Positions 48,355-59,236 of a stretch of DNA of 64,000 bases are shown in pieces. The notes under the pieces are model-generated. The model was given only the letters and a program-made list of their open reading frames with translations, had not been told where the DNA came from and made no database searches. Source of the stretch: Dioscorea cayenensis subsp. rotundata (lineage: Eukaryota > Streptophyta > Magnoliopsida > Dioscoreales > Dioscoreaceae); NCBI RefSeq assembly GCF_009730915.1, contig NC_052474.1, forward strand, positions 19,751,501 to 19,815,500, in the 5' to 3' direction. Position numbers and translations under genes: made by a program. The stretch's first letter is position 1. Each line of letters begins with the position of its first letter.

Positions 48355-49560
48355 AAATAAAATAAAATAATAATAATAATAATAATGGCAAGCCACATCA
48401 TTAACACGCATAGATAAATGCTTTTATTTAAAGGACATGATAGTCTACTAGTTTGACAAACCTCTTAGTTTATTGGTGTAAATCTCTTGTATAGAGTGCC
48501 TGTGTTTTTTATGGATGTTTAAATTCGAATATTTTTATATTAAGATATTAATTCCATGGTTGTGTACACCCCTGATATGATTTATCCATATTTTGTTAAA
48601 AAAACATAGAAATGCATAGTAAACCTTTCGATAACACACATCCAACATTCGAAGCCAACAAATGCATTAATAGACATCATTTTAAAAAAGGGCTCTTATT
48701 ATTATTATTATTATTATTATTATGTTAAGAAGATGCATTAAATTAATCCTCATCCATTTTTCATTTAAATTATGCACTAGTCACAAAAACCAACAAATAA
48801 AGAATCACAATATATTTATTTGGTGATAAAGACAAGGACATAGAACCAACAAATGAAGAATCACAAGATATTTGTTTGATAATAAAAGCAGAGACATAGA
48901 CATAAAAATATATTAGAACTATTAAGTTATACTAAATTCTAAATATCATCTGTGAATGTTTGTAAACATTCTTAAATGATGAAAAATAAATACAAAATTG
49001 GAAAATGGGGTTGAGATTTAAAGAGAGAGAAATGGGAGAGTGGCACAGGTTGTTTGATGGTGATCCAATGGATCTCAGAAACATTTGCAAGCATCCCTTG
49101 GTAACAAGTTACTTGATTAGTTTATAGAAGATGGAAACATTTGTGCTGCATATTAATTATATATATTTTCTTGGCTAGTCAATTTATAAACTTGATTACG
49201 TATATTATTAAAAGAACCAATTCATTTTAACAAGAAGATTTTGAGTTTTTTTTTTTTTTTCTCAATTCTATAAACACAGTGTGCACTTTGTACTACTAGA
49301 GATTGATTATTTTATTGTCTATGATTTTAATTGAGACAAAATCTCTCAATTATGCTTAATAAAGTTTTTACCCATTGCTATATAGCCTATATTATATTGT
49401 ATGTATACAATTTGAAATTTTTAGATTATATCAGTTTGTTTTGAATCTTTTGAAATTGATGAGACTGACTATAGTTGTGGTCCATATTTCTTATTGGGGT
49501 TTCTAAATACACTTGACCTGTATGTAGGGTTTCATTCCCTTCCTGGGCGTTTTGATAAAG
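47935..49560. other. AT-rich intergenic DNA with simple repeats
   Basis: No gene seen. Contains (TA)n at about 48331-48353, (AAT)n near 48370-48386, a 56-bp tandem pair at 48788-48898 and (TTA)n at about 48696-48723. Confidence 0.6.
48788..48898. repeat. Tandem pair of 56-bp units
   Basis: AACCAACAAATAAAGAATCAC at 48788 is repeated as AACCAACAAATGAAGAATCAC at 48844. The pair extends through GATAAAGACAAGGACATAG and its counterpart ATAAAAGCAGAGACATAG. Confidence 0.85.
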
Positions 49561-49564
49561 TAGC

Positions 49565-50395
49565 CCTATTTTTTTATTTTTAATGATCAAAATGGCTCTA
49601 GGACAATCACATTATCTGCTGGGCTGCTGATTTGGTATTTTCAAATAAAAAAATCATGTTTTTTTTTTGCATTTTAACCTCTGAATTGTTTTATAATCAA
49701 TAAGTTGACTTATTCTTAGGTTTTTTAAACCAAATATTTTAAAAAAATTTATTAATGTTTTAAAATTTATTAAACTTTTAAAAAACTTGTTAAGAAATAT
49801 ATAGGAGTGTTTTTTTTATTTAAATCCCTTATTTGTTTTATAATTAACAAATTATCTTTTCTTTTTGATTATTTAACCTAAATTTTGTTTAAAAAATTAT
49901 GTATAATTAGGTTTCACATTTAGAGAGAATATGATATAAGTAAGTTTCAGATTTAGGGAGAATATGAGTAGGTTTAAATCAATAAGGGAGAATATGATAT
50001 AATTTTTTAAACAAAATTTAGGTTAAATAATCAAAGAGAAAAGATAATTTGTTAATTATAAAACCAATAAGATTTTAAATTAAAAACACACACTTATATA
50101 TTTCTTAAAAGTTATTTAAAAGTTTAATAAATTTTTTAAAAAAAATTGGTTAAAAAACTCCAAAAAATAAGTCAACTCATTGATTACGAAACAATTTAAG
50201 GGTTAAAATGCAAAAAAAAAAATCACGACTTTTTATTTAAAAATACCACGTAAGCAGTTCATTCAGCGCTGACTCAACGCCTAGTCAGCACATCACATCA
50301 CCCATGTGAGTGATGTGATGGTCATAAGGTCATTTTGATAATTAAAATGACTCTAGGGCCATTTGGTTAATTTAAAAAAAATATATTACTATTTT
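49565..50395. mobile_element. Long foldback element with arms of about 350 bp
   Basis: The left arm (about 49565-49905) and right arm (about 49998-50395) are inverted copies. Left-arm TTATAATTAACAAATTATCTT and GATTATTTAACCTAAATTTT reappear inverted at 50010-50070. TTTTGCATTTTAACC (left, 49667) is GGTTAAAATGCAAAA (right, 50200), and TGACTTATT/AATAAGTCA also pair. The spacer of about 90 bp has three near-copies of AGGGAGAATATGA. There is no coding capacity. A transcript would fold into a long hairpin. Outer ends and target duplication are not resolved. Confidence 0.8.
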
Positions 50396-51415
50396 ATTAA
50401 GAAGCCCTTCCTTTTTTATTGGTATTTGAACGTGACTTAAAATAAGTATGTTTTTTTAATAAAAAAATAAGTAGGGTTAATAATCACCCATTGCCAATAT
50501 AAAAAATTACAAGCAATTGGTCCCACAAACTTTTTATTTATCATTTTAAAAAGTCAAGAGAGCATTCATCAATTTTTTTTAAAAAAATTTGCCTAACACC
50601 ATTTTCTTGGATTACACAAAAAGAATTAAATATGTTATCCCTTTAAAATACATGTCATAACTCATAAGTAAGTGGTGGCTCCAACCAAAAATAAATTGCC
50701 TTTTTGTTTTTCAATAAAAAGAAATAATTATTTAATTATTATGCATGGTGAATAAACTTAGAAGTAAAATTGGATTATGGAATGGCAATTTTTTTTTTTT
50801 TTTATTGAAAGTATATCTTTGATTTTTTTTTCCTCTAAAACAAAGTTTGGTAGGAATGGATATTCAAATTTTTAGATTTAACTTTTTTTAGATTTTAAAA
50901 ATTATGAAAGGAGGGAATTCTTTTCTAAAAAATAATTATCCATCATATCCTACCCTATATCACATCAATTATAGAAAGAGAAAGCAGAATACTGCAGTAA
51001 ATTTCATATCAATGATGAATATAGAAAGTAGGATAATGTATTTAGGAATAAAGAAAGAGTAAATTTAATGAGATAAAGAGTAATTTTAGAAAACTCGCTG
51101 ATATTCTGAAAATGTTAAAGCAAATAACTTTCTTAATACATGTGAAACTGTTAAAAGTGACAATTAAATAGTAATAGAGAGAATACTTTTCAATCACTTG
51201 TTAATTCATACAATTTGAAATTAATGTGAGCCAATGTTAAAAAGGGTATGGAGATTGGTATTTCCTACGCCCATTTACACTTACAAAATATATGAAAATT
51301 CTTCCATGCTCATTAGTTGTATTTTTTTTTTTTTACAAAATATGGATAAGTAATATATTAGGAATGTGTATAAGAATAGAGTAAAAGGTTATTGACGTTA
51401 GTTGTAATTTTTATA
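50396..51415. other. AT-rich intergenic DNA
   Basis: Nothing recognised beyond poly-T and poly-A runs. Confidence 0.5.
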
Positions 51416-52110
51416 GAACTATGATTTGTCTAAATTATGAATCATTTTATCGATCTTGATATAATGCTACTCATGCAATTGTACTTTCAAAACTACCTTG
51501 GTAGTTTTTGATTTGTCATGCTCACTCTTCTTTGAAGCAACTTTAATCCAAAACTTCCAATGATTAATTATATATCATTATTATATATATATGAAAATAT
51601 GACAACAAAGGCTGATGTGAAAGTAAACCATGAAAACCAAGAATTATGTGATGGATTAATCAAAGCTAGTAGGATATTTATTCAAATAAAGCCTATGTCT
51701 CATAAAAAAAATATAAAAGAGCAAAAATAACAATTGAAAGGTGAAAGAAGGCGGAGAAAACTCTCTTGATTGAACTATGATTTATCTATATTATAAATCC
51801 TTTTATCAATCTTGATATAATGCTACTCATGTAATTGTACCTTCGAAACTACCTTGGTAGTTTTTGATTTGTCATGCTCACTCTTCTTTGAAGCAACTTT
51901 AACGCAACACTTCCAATAATTAAATACATGAAAAATATGACAACAAAGGCTTATGTGAAAGTAAACTATGAAAACCAGGAATTATGTGATGGATTAATCA
52001 AAGCTAGTATGATATTTATTCAAATAAAGCCTATGTCTTATAAAAAAATAATAAAAGAGCAAAAATAATAATTGAAAGATGAAAAAAAATGGAGAAAGCT
52101 CTCTTGATTG
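51416..52110. repeat. Tandem duplication, period 356 bp
   Basis: Copy 1 (51416-51771) begins GAACTATGATTTGTCTA, and copy 2 (51772-52110) begins GAACTATGATTTATCTA. Both share TTGGTAGTTTTTGATTTGTC, TGACAACAAAGGCT and ATTATGTGATGGATTAATC, and end at CTCTCTTGATTG. Copy 2 has lost a (TA)-rich stretch. No coding potential was recognised. Confidence 0.92.
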
Positions 52111-53741
52111 GTTTTTTCAGCAAGACCCCTAACTAATTTATATAAATAATCCAAAACCTTAAATTTCTTATTGATGTTAAGTTGTTAACATGTTAAACAT
52201 CAAGATTTTAACATGCCAAGATCACCAATTTGTGATTGATCAAATATGATAAATATTTCTAGATTCATCTAACCAAACCCTAAAGTTTTTGATATATCTA
52301 TTTTAAAATAGCAAAGATATCACCAATTAGAAATGGTCTATCATGGGAAAGTTATCAATATATTGCTATGTATATCTAAAAAAAAAACAAAGTTCGTTTT
52401 CAACACTTCCTTTCATCTTCCATTTTTTTATATATCTCAAGGAATATAAGTTTAGATTTATTGACTATTTGGGACCTAATTAGGATCATAGTAATAAAAG
52501 GCTTGTGAATCATCTATGGTGCGCTAGATTCTCAGTGGTGAGGTCCATGTTGTTGGAGATCACATAAACACAAGCTCATAAGTATTTAACTATTAACTTA
52601 AATTAAATCAAGATTATAGTTTAAGGATAGATTATCAAGTCTTAGTTTGGATAAATTAGATAAAACAATGGTTAACTTAGCTAAATTAAAATCTTAGTAA
52701 AACCAAAATTTTATCCTAATTTATTTATATGATTGTAAGCATATAAATAGGTATGGTTGCCTTTACTATTTAGACATGTGGTTGTGCAAAAATGTGGAAT
52801 GTTATATATAAAATTTTGTTTTCTCCAACATATAGGATACTTGAAATTAATGATGGAGATTTAAGACAAATACATTCCACTTGAAGTTTGGTTAGTTAGA
52901 TGGTCATTACACTCCATGATGATGTGTTCACTTTTGTTTACTTATTGTTGATGATAATCCGGTGGTATGAGCAAATATATTATATACCTGTTTTTATTTA
53001 AACACGCTCATACTAAATATACATGTTTATGTATTCACTTCTAAAGAGATCTATCATTTTATAATATGCTCATTTAGTTTAAATATTTAATTATAATAAC
53101 TAATTTGAATTGAATGATGATATTTAAAATATTTTTATTTATAAAAAAATATTTAATTTTAAATATTTGATTATAACAATTGAAATGAATAATAATATTC
53201 AAACTATTTTTGTGAATAAAAAATTTTATTTATGACTAAACATAACTTAAATATATAATATCATTTTCTTATCGAGTATAAATAGAATTTTACTCTTCCC
53301 TTCTTTTATGTTTCCCATTCAAATGAATTTTTTCTCTAACCGGACACAATTTTAATGTCTTTCCTGTTATTAACTTATTATTATTATTTTCATTCCTTTC
53401 ATTTTTTTTTTCTTCTCATTTGACAAGCCAAATGCCTCTCGTCCATTTTAGGATTGAGTAGATAACTGTTAAACAAGCGGGGTTTTAAGCTAAAAAGATA
53501 AAGATGAAGTGAAAAACTAAATGTTGTATGATTTTTTTACTGAAAAGTTTAATGGAGACGACTAAAGTTAGTCATAACATGTAGATTAGTTATGCCACAT
53601 CAGCCAAAATTGTTAGAGAAAGGGCATATAAGTGAATAAGTTATTGGAGTTTGTTAACTCTTAAATAATTACATCGCTTGTATATATATAAATAGGGAAT
53701 GTTATATATTTCACATTGATGATAAATGAAAGTTGGTGATC
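52111..53741. other. AT-rich intergenic DNA
   Basis: No gene or identified element; no frame of family-like composition. Confidence 0.5.
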
Positions 53742-54027
53742 TCAATTTCCTTAGTGCCAGAGTCTCCACTCATTATGGCGATCAAGATCCAGATGTAGCA
53801 CAGGAGTAGTCCCTACACCTATCCTGACCGACAGGGCTCGATGATCCAGGACGGTGTTTTTTTCAGTCTGTCCAGAACTTTTTATCTTTTGACTTTTCCT
53901 CGTTTTCTCATACGTTGTTGTTATGTTGTACTTAATTTTTATTCCTCACATCCCGGTGAGAGGGATCGCTCTATCAGATCATTTGCTATTTCAATAAAGC
54001 TGTGGTTTATCCACATTTTTCAAAAAA
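53742..54027 (+). mobile_element. 5'-truncated non-LTR retrotransposon 3' end (LINE-type)
   Basis: AAAGTTGGTGATC stands before the insert (53729-53741) and again after its short poly-A tail (54028-54040), a 13-bp target duplication. The insert is GC-richer than its surroundings and ends AATAAAGCTGTGGTTTATCC then a short A run, including a polyadenylation signal. No Pol III boxes were seen, so a truncated LINE 3' untranslated region is likelier than a SINE. A processed mRNA fragment is the alternative. Confidence 0.75.
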
Positions 54028-54040
54028 AAAGTTGGTGATC

Positions 54041-55293
54041 AATGTTCATTCTTCAAAGAAGTGTTTCTTCTTGTATTTGATCTTTGACTGCCATTCATGA
54101 AGCTTGAGTTTGGTGTTTTTTCTTTTTTTTTTTCTCTCAAGTCACCCTATAATAATATGTCAATATTCAAAATAATAAGGATTTAATAAAATATCCATAT
54201 ATGATAATACCATTTGTACTAATTTTATTTTTATATAATGGAGAACATATTTGGATCTCCACCATACTAAATAATTATTTTCATGTTTTGGAATTTTATT
54301 GTGTGCCAATGCTTGATAATTTGTTTAGTCACATCACAAATTATTGACCATATAAAATAATAATTGTCAACTAATACATTGTGGTACAATTATTTGTGAA
54401 TAACAAAACTTAAATAATATAAAAATAATAATTAAAAGAGTGTTGTTGATAAAGCGAAAGATCTATTTGTTGCTCTTAGTGAGGACATGTCCAAAAGTAA
54501 AAATAGATTAGGGTTTGGAAAGCATCTCATTTTTTATTTATTTTATTTATTTTTTATTTATTTTGAAGATGAACATAGACCATCTTTGGTGCTTTATTCT
54601 TCATCAATTAAAAAAAAGTTATGTCCACCAACTTATATGCCATGACATGAAGACGCTCAAAAGTTAGTGCTAAAGTTTTCATGGATAAGATCATGAAAGA
54701 AAGAATTTTTTTTTTAAGGAATTATTAATTTACTTTATGTTAATAATAAAATTTATTGTTATTCATTAAAATAAAAAATAATAAATATAAAATTAACATT
54801 AATAAAGCTCTTCCTATTCATTTACTTGGCCACAATATTCTTAATATATATATATATACTTTTGAAGGACCTAATTAATATTTAACTCGGTCATTTGGGA
54901 AGTATTAATATTTTATCCATAGATTAGTCACTCAGTGATGTTTGATTGGGAAATAAAAATGAGGAGTTAAATGAATTTTGTTTTTCAAATATCTTTGTTG
55001 GAGAGAAAAAATTTATTTAAAGTAACTAAAGTTTGGTTTAATCAATACTAACCAAAATTATATATTTTAAAAATTATAATTTTATTTTTCTAAATAACCA
55101 TTCTCTTTTAAAAATAAATAATTATTAATACTTAATATTTAATATGTAAATAGCCATTTTACACCATAATATCTGCCATTATAATAAAATAAACTTACAA
55201 GAAAACTAGATAAAAAGAAAAGACAATAATATTATATCTTATTTGATTGACCAATATAAATTATTTGCCTTCCAAGATATTTGTGTCATTGTT

Positions 55294-55333
<40 letters not shown>

Positions 55334-57124
55334 GTGATAAGTTCTAATTAGTAGTGGATGTATTTTTCTATCAATTTCATAAAGATGAGATGCCCATGAG
55401 TATGACACCAATAACATGGTTTGATTGAAAGATAGAAATCATTTCAACATTGAAAATTTAAAACATTAGAGAATAAATGGTGACAACGTCTTTCATTAAA
55501 AAGGTGGAGATATTTTGAGTAAATTTATTTATGTATTTTTTTAATTTTACTCCTAAACTCTAATTCATTTTTACTTAGTCAATATTATTACTTTCATTAT
55601 CACTGGTTGCTCATGATAATTAAAGGACCAAAGCTAAATTTCAAAATGCAACTTCTAACTTATTTAATAAAACTAGATTTTTTTAAAAAAAATTGTTTTA
55701 ATAAATCCCTAAAAAAATCAAAAACAAAAACAAAAAATGTATTAATAAAAATAAATTAAACAAAACCTTTAATTTATAATTAATCGTGTAAAATAATACA
55801 CAACTTTGGAAATAGACCATTACAAATTAGGGGAAAAATATAATTTTTAAACAGTTAGTTGAAAGATGATGTGGAACTAAAAACACATTAAATTAAAATA
55901 TTTAAGATCTTTATTTATTATTTTCAATTTTAAAAATAAAATCAATTATAATAATTATTTTAAAATTTATCATGAGTCCCAGTGGCTTCACCTTGAGCCA
56001 CCTTTAATTATGAGACAATTAAATAATATATATATTTTGAGTTGATAATCTTATTTTGAGCTATTTGGAAATATTCTTTTCATAAATTTTTTTAAATGAA
56101 CTAATTTTGTGCCTTTTATTTATTTATTTATTGAAAATAAACTTATCAACAATTTTGCTTACGTTGGCTCATTTGCATGTATATAAAATAGGCCCCACAA
56201 TTTTTCCCATCAATGGTTGCAATAATTCCCAATTTCTTGACCTCCCAAATGCTCATTTTGTGACATCTTGAGCTAGATATTTTTTCTATTTTTAAATTTT
56301 ATTCATTTTTAGATTAAATTACAGGCAATATCATGATATTTTTAGTAACAAAAATTTTTAACACCTATAATAAATTTAATGAAGCCATTAGAGAAAATAC
56401 AAAAAAAAAAAAGTTACATCCCAATTTTGTTATCCTTAGTCACAATATCTGTTTAATCCCAATCCTTATTCTCTAATATATTATAGGTAATTAATTTATC
56501 TTTTAAAAATAAAATAAAATAATAAAAAAAATTCTTCAAATCAATAAACTTTGAAAACATCCAAATTGGACAAAATATGGATAAACATTGACTTATGAAC
56601 ATTTTAAAGAGGTTTTATACTTTAATCCAAACACTATTTAATTGAAAGTAAATAAATAAATAATTTTTGTGGCAAGCTGTATTGCAGCCAAATAAATAAT
56701 TTTCATTGGTACAAGTTAACCAGATGTTACAAATTCCATTCAATTGAAATCATTACTTTACTCAAGTGGACATTCTTGTCATATTGCTTCACTAAAACGC
56801 TTGTAATTTAAATTATGTTTGCTTTATTTTGAAAATAAAATAAAATAAAAAGGACATTTGAAACCCACGCAAACTCCAACAAAAAAAAAGTAATCACAGT
56901 GGTCAAATTAGAGCTAAATATAATTGTAGCTATTAATTTTGAAAAATAAGTATATCTTGAACAAGTCCAAAGAATGAGATATTTGCACACGCCAAGTAAT
57001 AGTCTATAGACCACAAATTCTTTTCTCAAATACTTGGTCAAAAACTTCATTTCCACCCAATTAAGACTATATTTGATTCCAATTTTTCTAGATTCCATTA
57101 CATAAATATAAAATATATAAAAAA

Positions 57125-57163
<39 letters not shown>

Positions 57164-57700
57164 GAGAAAACTACTAAAAACTCCATGTAATTATTGTTCT
57201 TTATTTTTGAATTTATTTTCTCTTATTTTCTCTCTAATCTCAGTATTTTAATAGAATTTTTGAAAAATAATTATGTGGGACATAGATAGCACTGTACGGG
57301 AGTGTGCTTGGAGGGCAATTTTGTAATTTAAGGACCTCCTATTAGTTATCTCAATTATTTTTAAAAATTTAATTTGTTTTTTTAAATTTATCATTATGTT
57401 TTATAATTTAAATTTTATTAATTGAATCATGTATTTGTTACACTTCAATTCTTTCATACATTATTTTTATTAAATCGGTGCTAATGTTGTTGTGATGGTC
57501 TACGTTATTTTTTTAGATTTTATTAAAATAAAAAAAATATAATTTTCTATTATAATTTTATTAATATAAGAAAATAAATAAATAAATAAATAAATTTTCA
57601 AAAAAAATAAATTATGAATTAATTATATATAAAATTTATAATTTATTAAAAGTCCAAAGATTCACAGGGTCGATTTTCCGCATAACGCGAAACGGTTTCG
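54041..57700. other. AT-rich intergenic DNA with microsatellites
   Basis: No gene seen. Holds (TA)n near 54847-54860 and at about 55293-55329, and a compound (CT)n(TA)n at 57126-57163. Confidence 0.6.
57126..57163. repeat. Compound (CT)n(TA)n microsatellite
   Basis: About nine CT units run straight into about ten TA units. Confidence 0.95.
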
Positions 57701-57779
57701 TGCTCGTTTCCCAAACTAACGATTCGTTTCGTCCCCATCTAGATGGTGGGCCCCGCCACTAATTCAATGGTTCAAATGA

Positions 57780-58302
57780 CTACACGTGTCATCCATTAAT
57801 CATCGCCTCGGAGACATCCAACCAAACTCTGCCACGTCATCAAGGAACTGTGTGTCCTGTACAATGGAGAACAGCTCATCCTAATGCTCTCATCATCCCA
57901 TGATTCATCGGCGTGGATAACTATGCTGTCTCAAACCCTTATTCGTGTTTCCTGTTCGGCTTGAACAGAGGTTCCTGCGATTGCCACGTGTCTACACGGT
58001 CATCGTTGTTCTCTGATATTTTACCAAGCTACGAAACCCAAACAGCAAACTGGATCAACATCCATTGTCCAATAGCATTCTGCCATATGGAAAAGAAACG
58101 GTGTCACCTGATTGGAGTTAATTCGTGTTTCCTGTTCGGGTTGAACAGCTGGGATTACCACGTGTCAACACGGTCATCGTTGTTCTCTGTTATTTTACCA
58201 AGACACGAAACCCAAACAGCAAACTGGATCAATACCCAATAGAATTCTGCCATATGGACAAGAAATGGTGTTTCGTGTTTGGAATCTCGCACCTGATTGG
58301 AG
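57780..58302 (+). promoter_or_regulatory. SKP2-like promoter: 180-bp tandem duplication with G-boxes
   Basis: ATTCGTGTTTCCTGTTCGG starts both copies (57941 and 58121, period 180). Copy 2 runs to about 58302, ending at the repeated CACCTGATTGGAG. Each copy holds one CACGTG G-box (57985-57990 and 58159-58164), TCATCGTTGTTCTCTG and AACCCAAACAGCAAACTGG. Upstream lie CACGTGTC (57783) and GCCACGTCAT (57831). G-box/ABRE-type words bind bZIP and bHLH factors, so light, ABA or clock input is plausible. Confidence 0.8.
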
Positions 58303-58348
58303 CCACCTCATTACCCGCCAGAGAGCCGTAGACGGCATGGTCTTACCT

Positions 58349-58356
58349 TATTTAAA
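58349..58356 (+). promoter_or_regulatory. TATA box of the SKP2-like gene
   Basis: TATTTAAA stands just downstream of the duplicated G-box block and about 30 bases before CATTCATAGACGCGAG, a plausible start region. The 5' untranslated exon then runs to GT at 58478, giving a leader intron that ends just before the ATG at 59237. Confidence 0.55.
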
Positions 58357-58477
58357 CCCTGTTCTTTCATTCATAGACGCGAGAAAAGACGAGAAAAGAG
58401 AAGGTCCTAGAACTCCAAAAGCCCTAGTTTTCATCGCTTTTCTCTCGAGGATTTGCGAGGAATTGGCTGGTGGCGAG

Positions 58478-59236
58478 GTGATTTCTTGTTTGTTTGATGG
58501 TTTCTGATCATGTGGATGTGTTTTCTGTTGGATTTTTGTGCATTTTTTGATGTGAAATCTGTGGAATTTGTGGGGCTTTTCGTTTGTGGTTTATGATCGA
58601 TTGTGTGGTTTTTAAGGCTGAAAACTGACGCCTTTGCTTGTGCTGATTTGTGCTTTCGTTTTCATTGGTTTGTTTTTTGTGATTGTTGTGTGGTTTTTGA
58701 GGGGTTTTGGAGCTGGTTTTTGGTACTGAAAGCGTTAAGAGTTTTCTTTTGGGAGTTTCAGTTGTTGTATCTTGTTGATTTTTTGTTTTGGTTTTGGAAA
58801 TACAAGTTTTTGTTTTCCTTCTGATTTTGGTGCTTTGATCTTCGACTGGTTGTTGTGAGGATTGGTATGCCCTTCTCTCGATTACTTGTTTCTGAAAAAT
58901 GGAAGCAAAAAGGAAAGGATTTCCCCTATGAGATGTATTTTCTTTTTGTGTTTATTTAATCGTTTTTGGGGTGGTCTTTCTCATCGTCTTATTTGGAAAA
59001 TATATAATTTTTTGCGTTCTCTGGAAATATTTTGAGTAATATATTATCTGAGATTGAAGGTATTAGTTCATAGGCTATTGATCTGATTTGATTGGATTGT
59101 ATTTTGTTTTTGGTTTGCCTATATGCCGCATCTCGGCCTAAAGCTCTGATTTCTAGATTTTGGATTTGATTTTGAGGAATATTTGGGTTCTCTAAAGTTC
59201 GCAGTTTTCTTCTTGTATAATAGGAGATTTGTTCAG
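58478..59236 (+). other. Probable 5' leader intron of the SKP2-like gene
   Basis: The donor GGCGAG|GTGATTTC follows a GC-rich leader. T-rich intron-like sequence runs to acceptors at ATAATAG (59222) or TTCAG (59236), right at the start codon. The T-rich reading frames inside are not genes. Confidence 0.55.

Noticed and set aside
48331..48723. Regular short repeats resembling an array
   Set aside because: They are (TA)n and (TTA)n microsatellites; no CRISPR spacer structure, and CRISPR is not expected in plant nuclear DNA.
53841..54038. 65-residue frame
   Set aside because: Lies in the 3' untranslated part of the LINE-type insertion and runs into the poly-A tail.
57913..58507. Reading frames with internal repeats upstream of the SKP2-like gene
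   Set aside because: They lie in the duplicated promoter and leader; repetition comes from the 180-bp DNA duplication, not from protein repeats.
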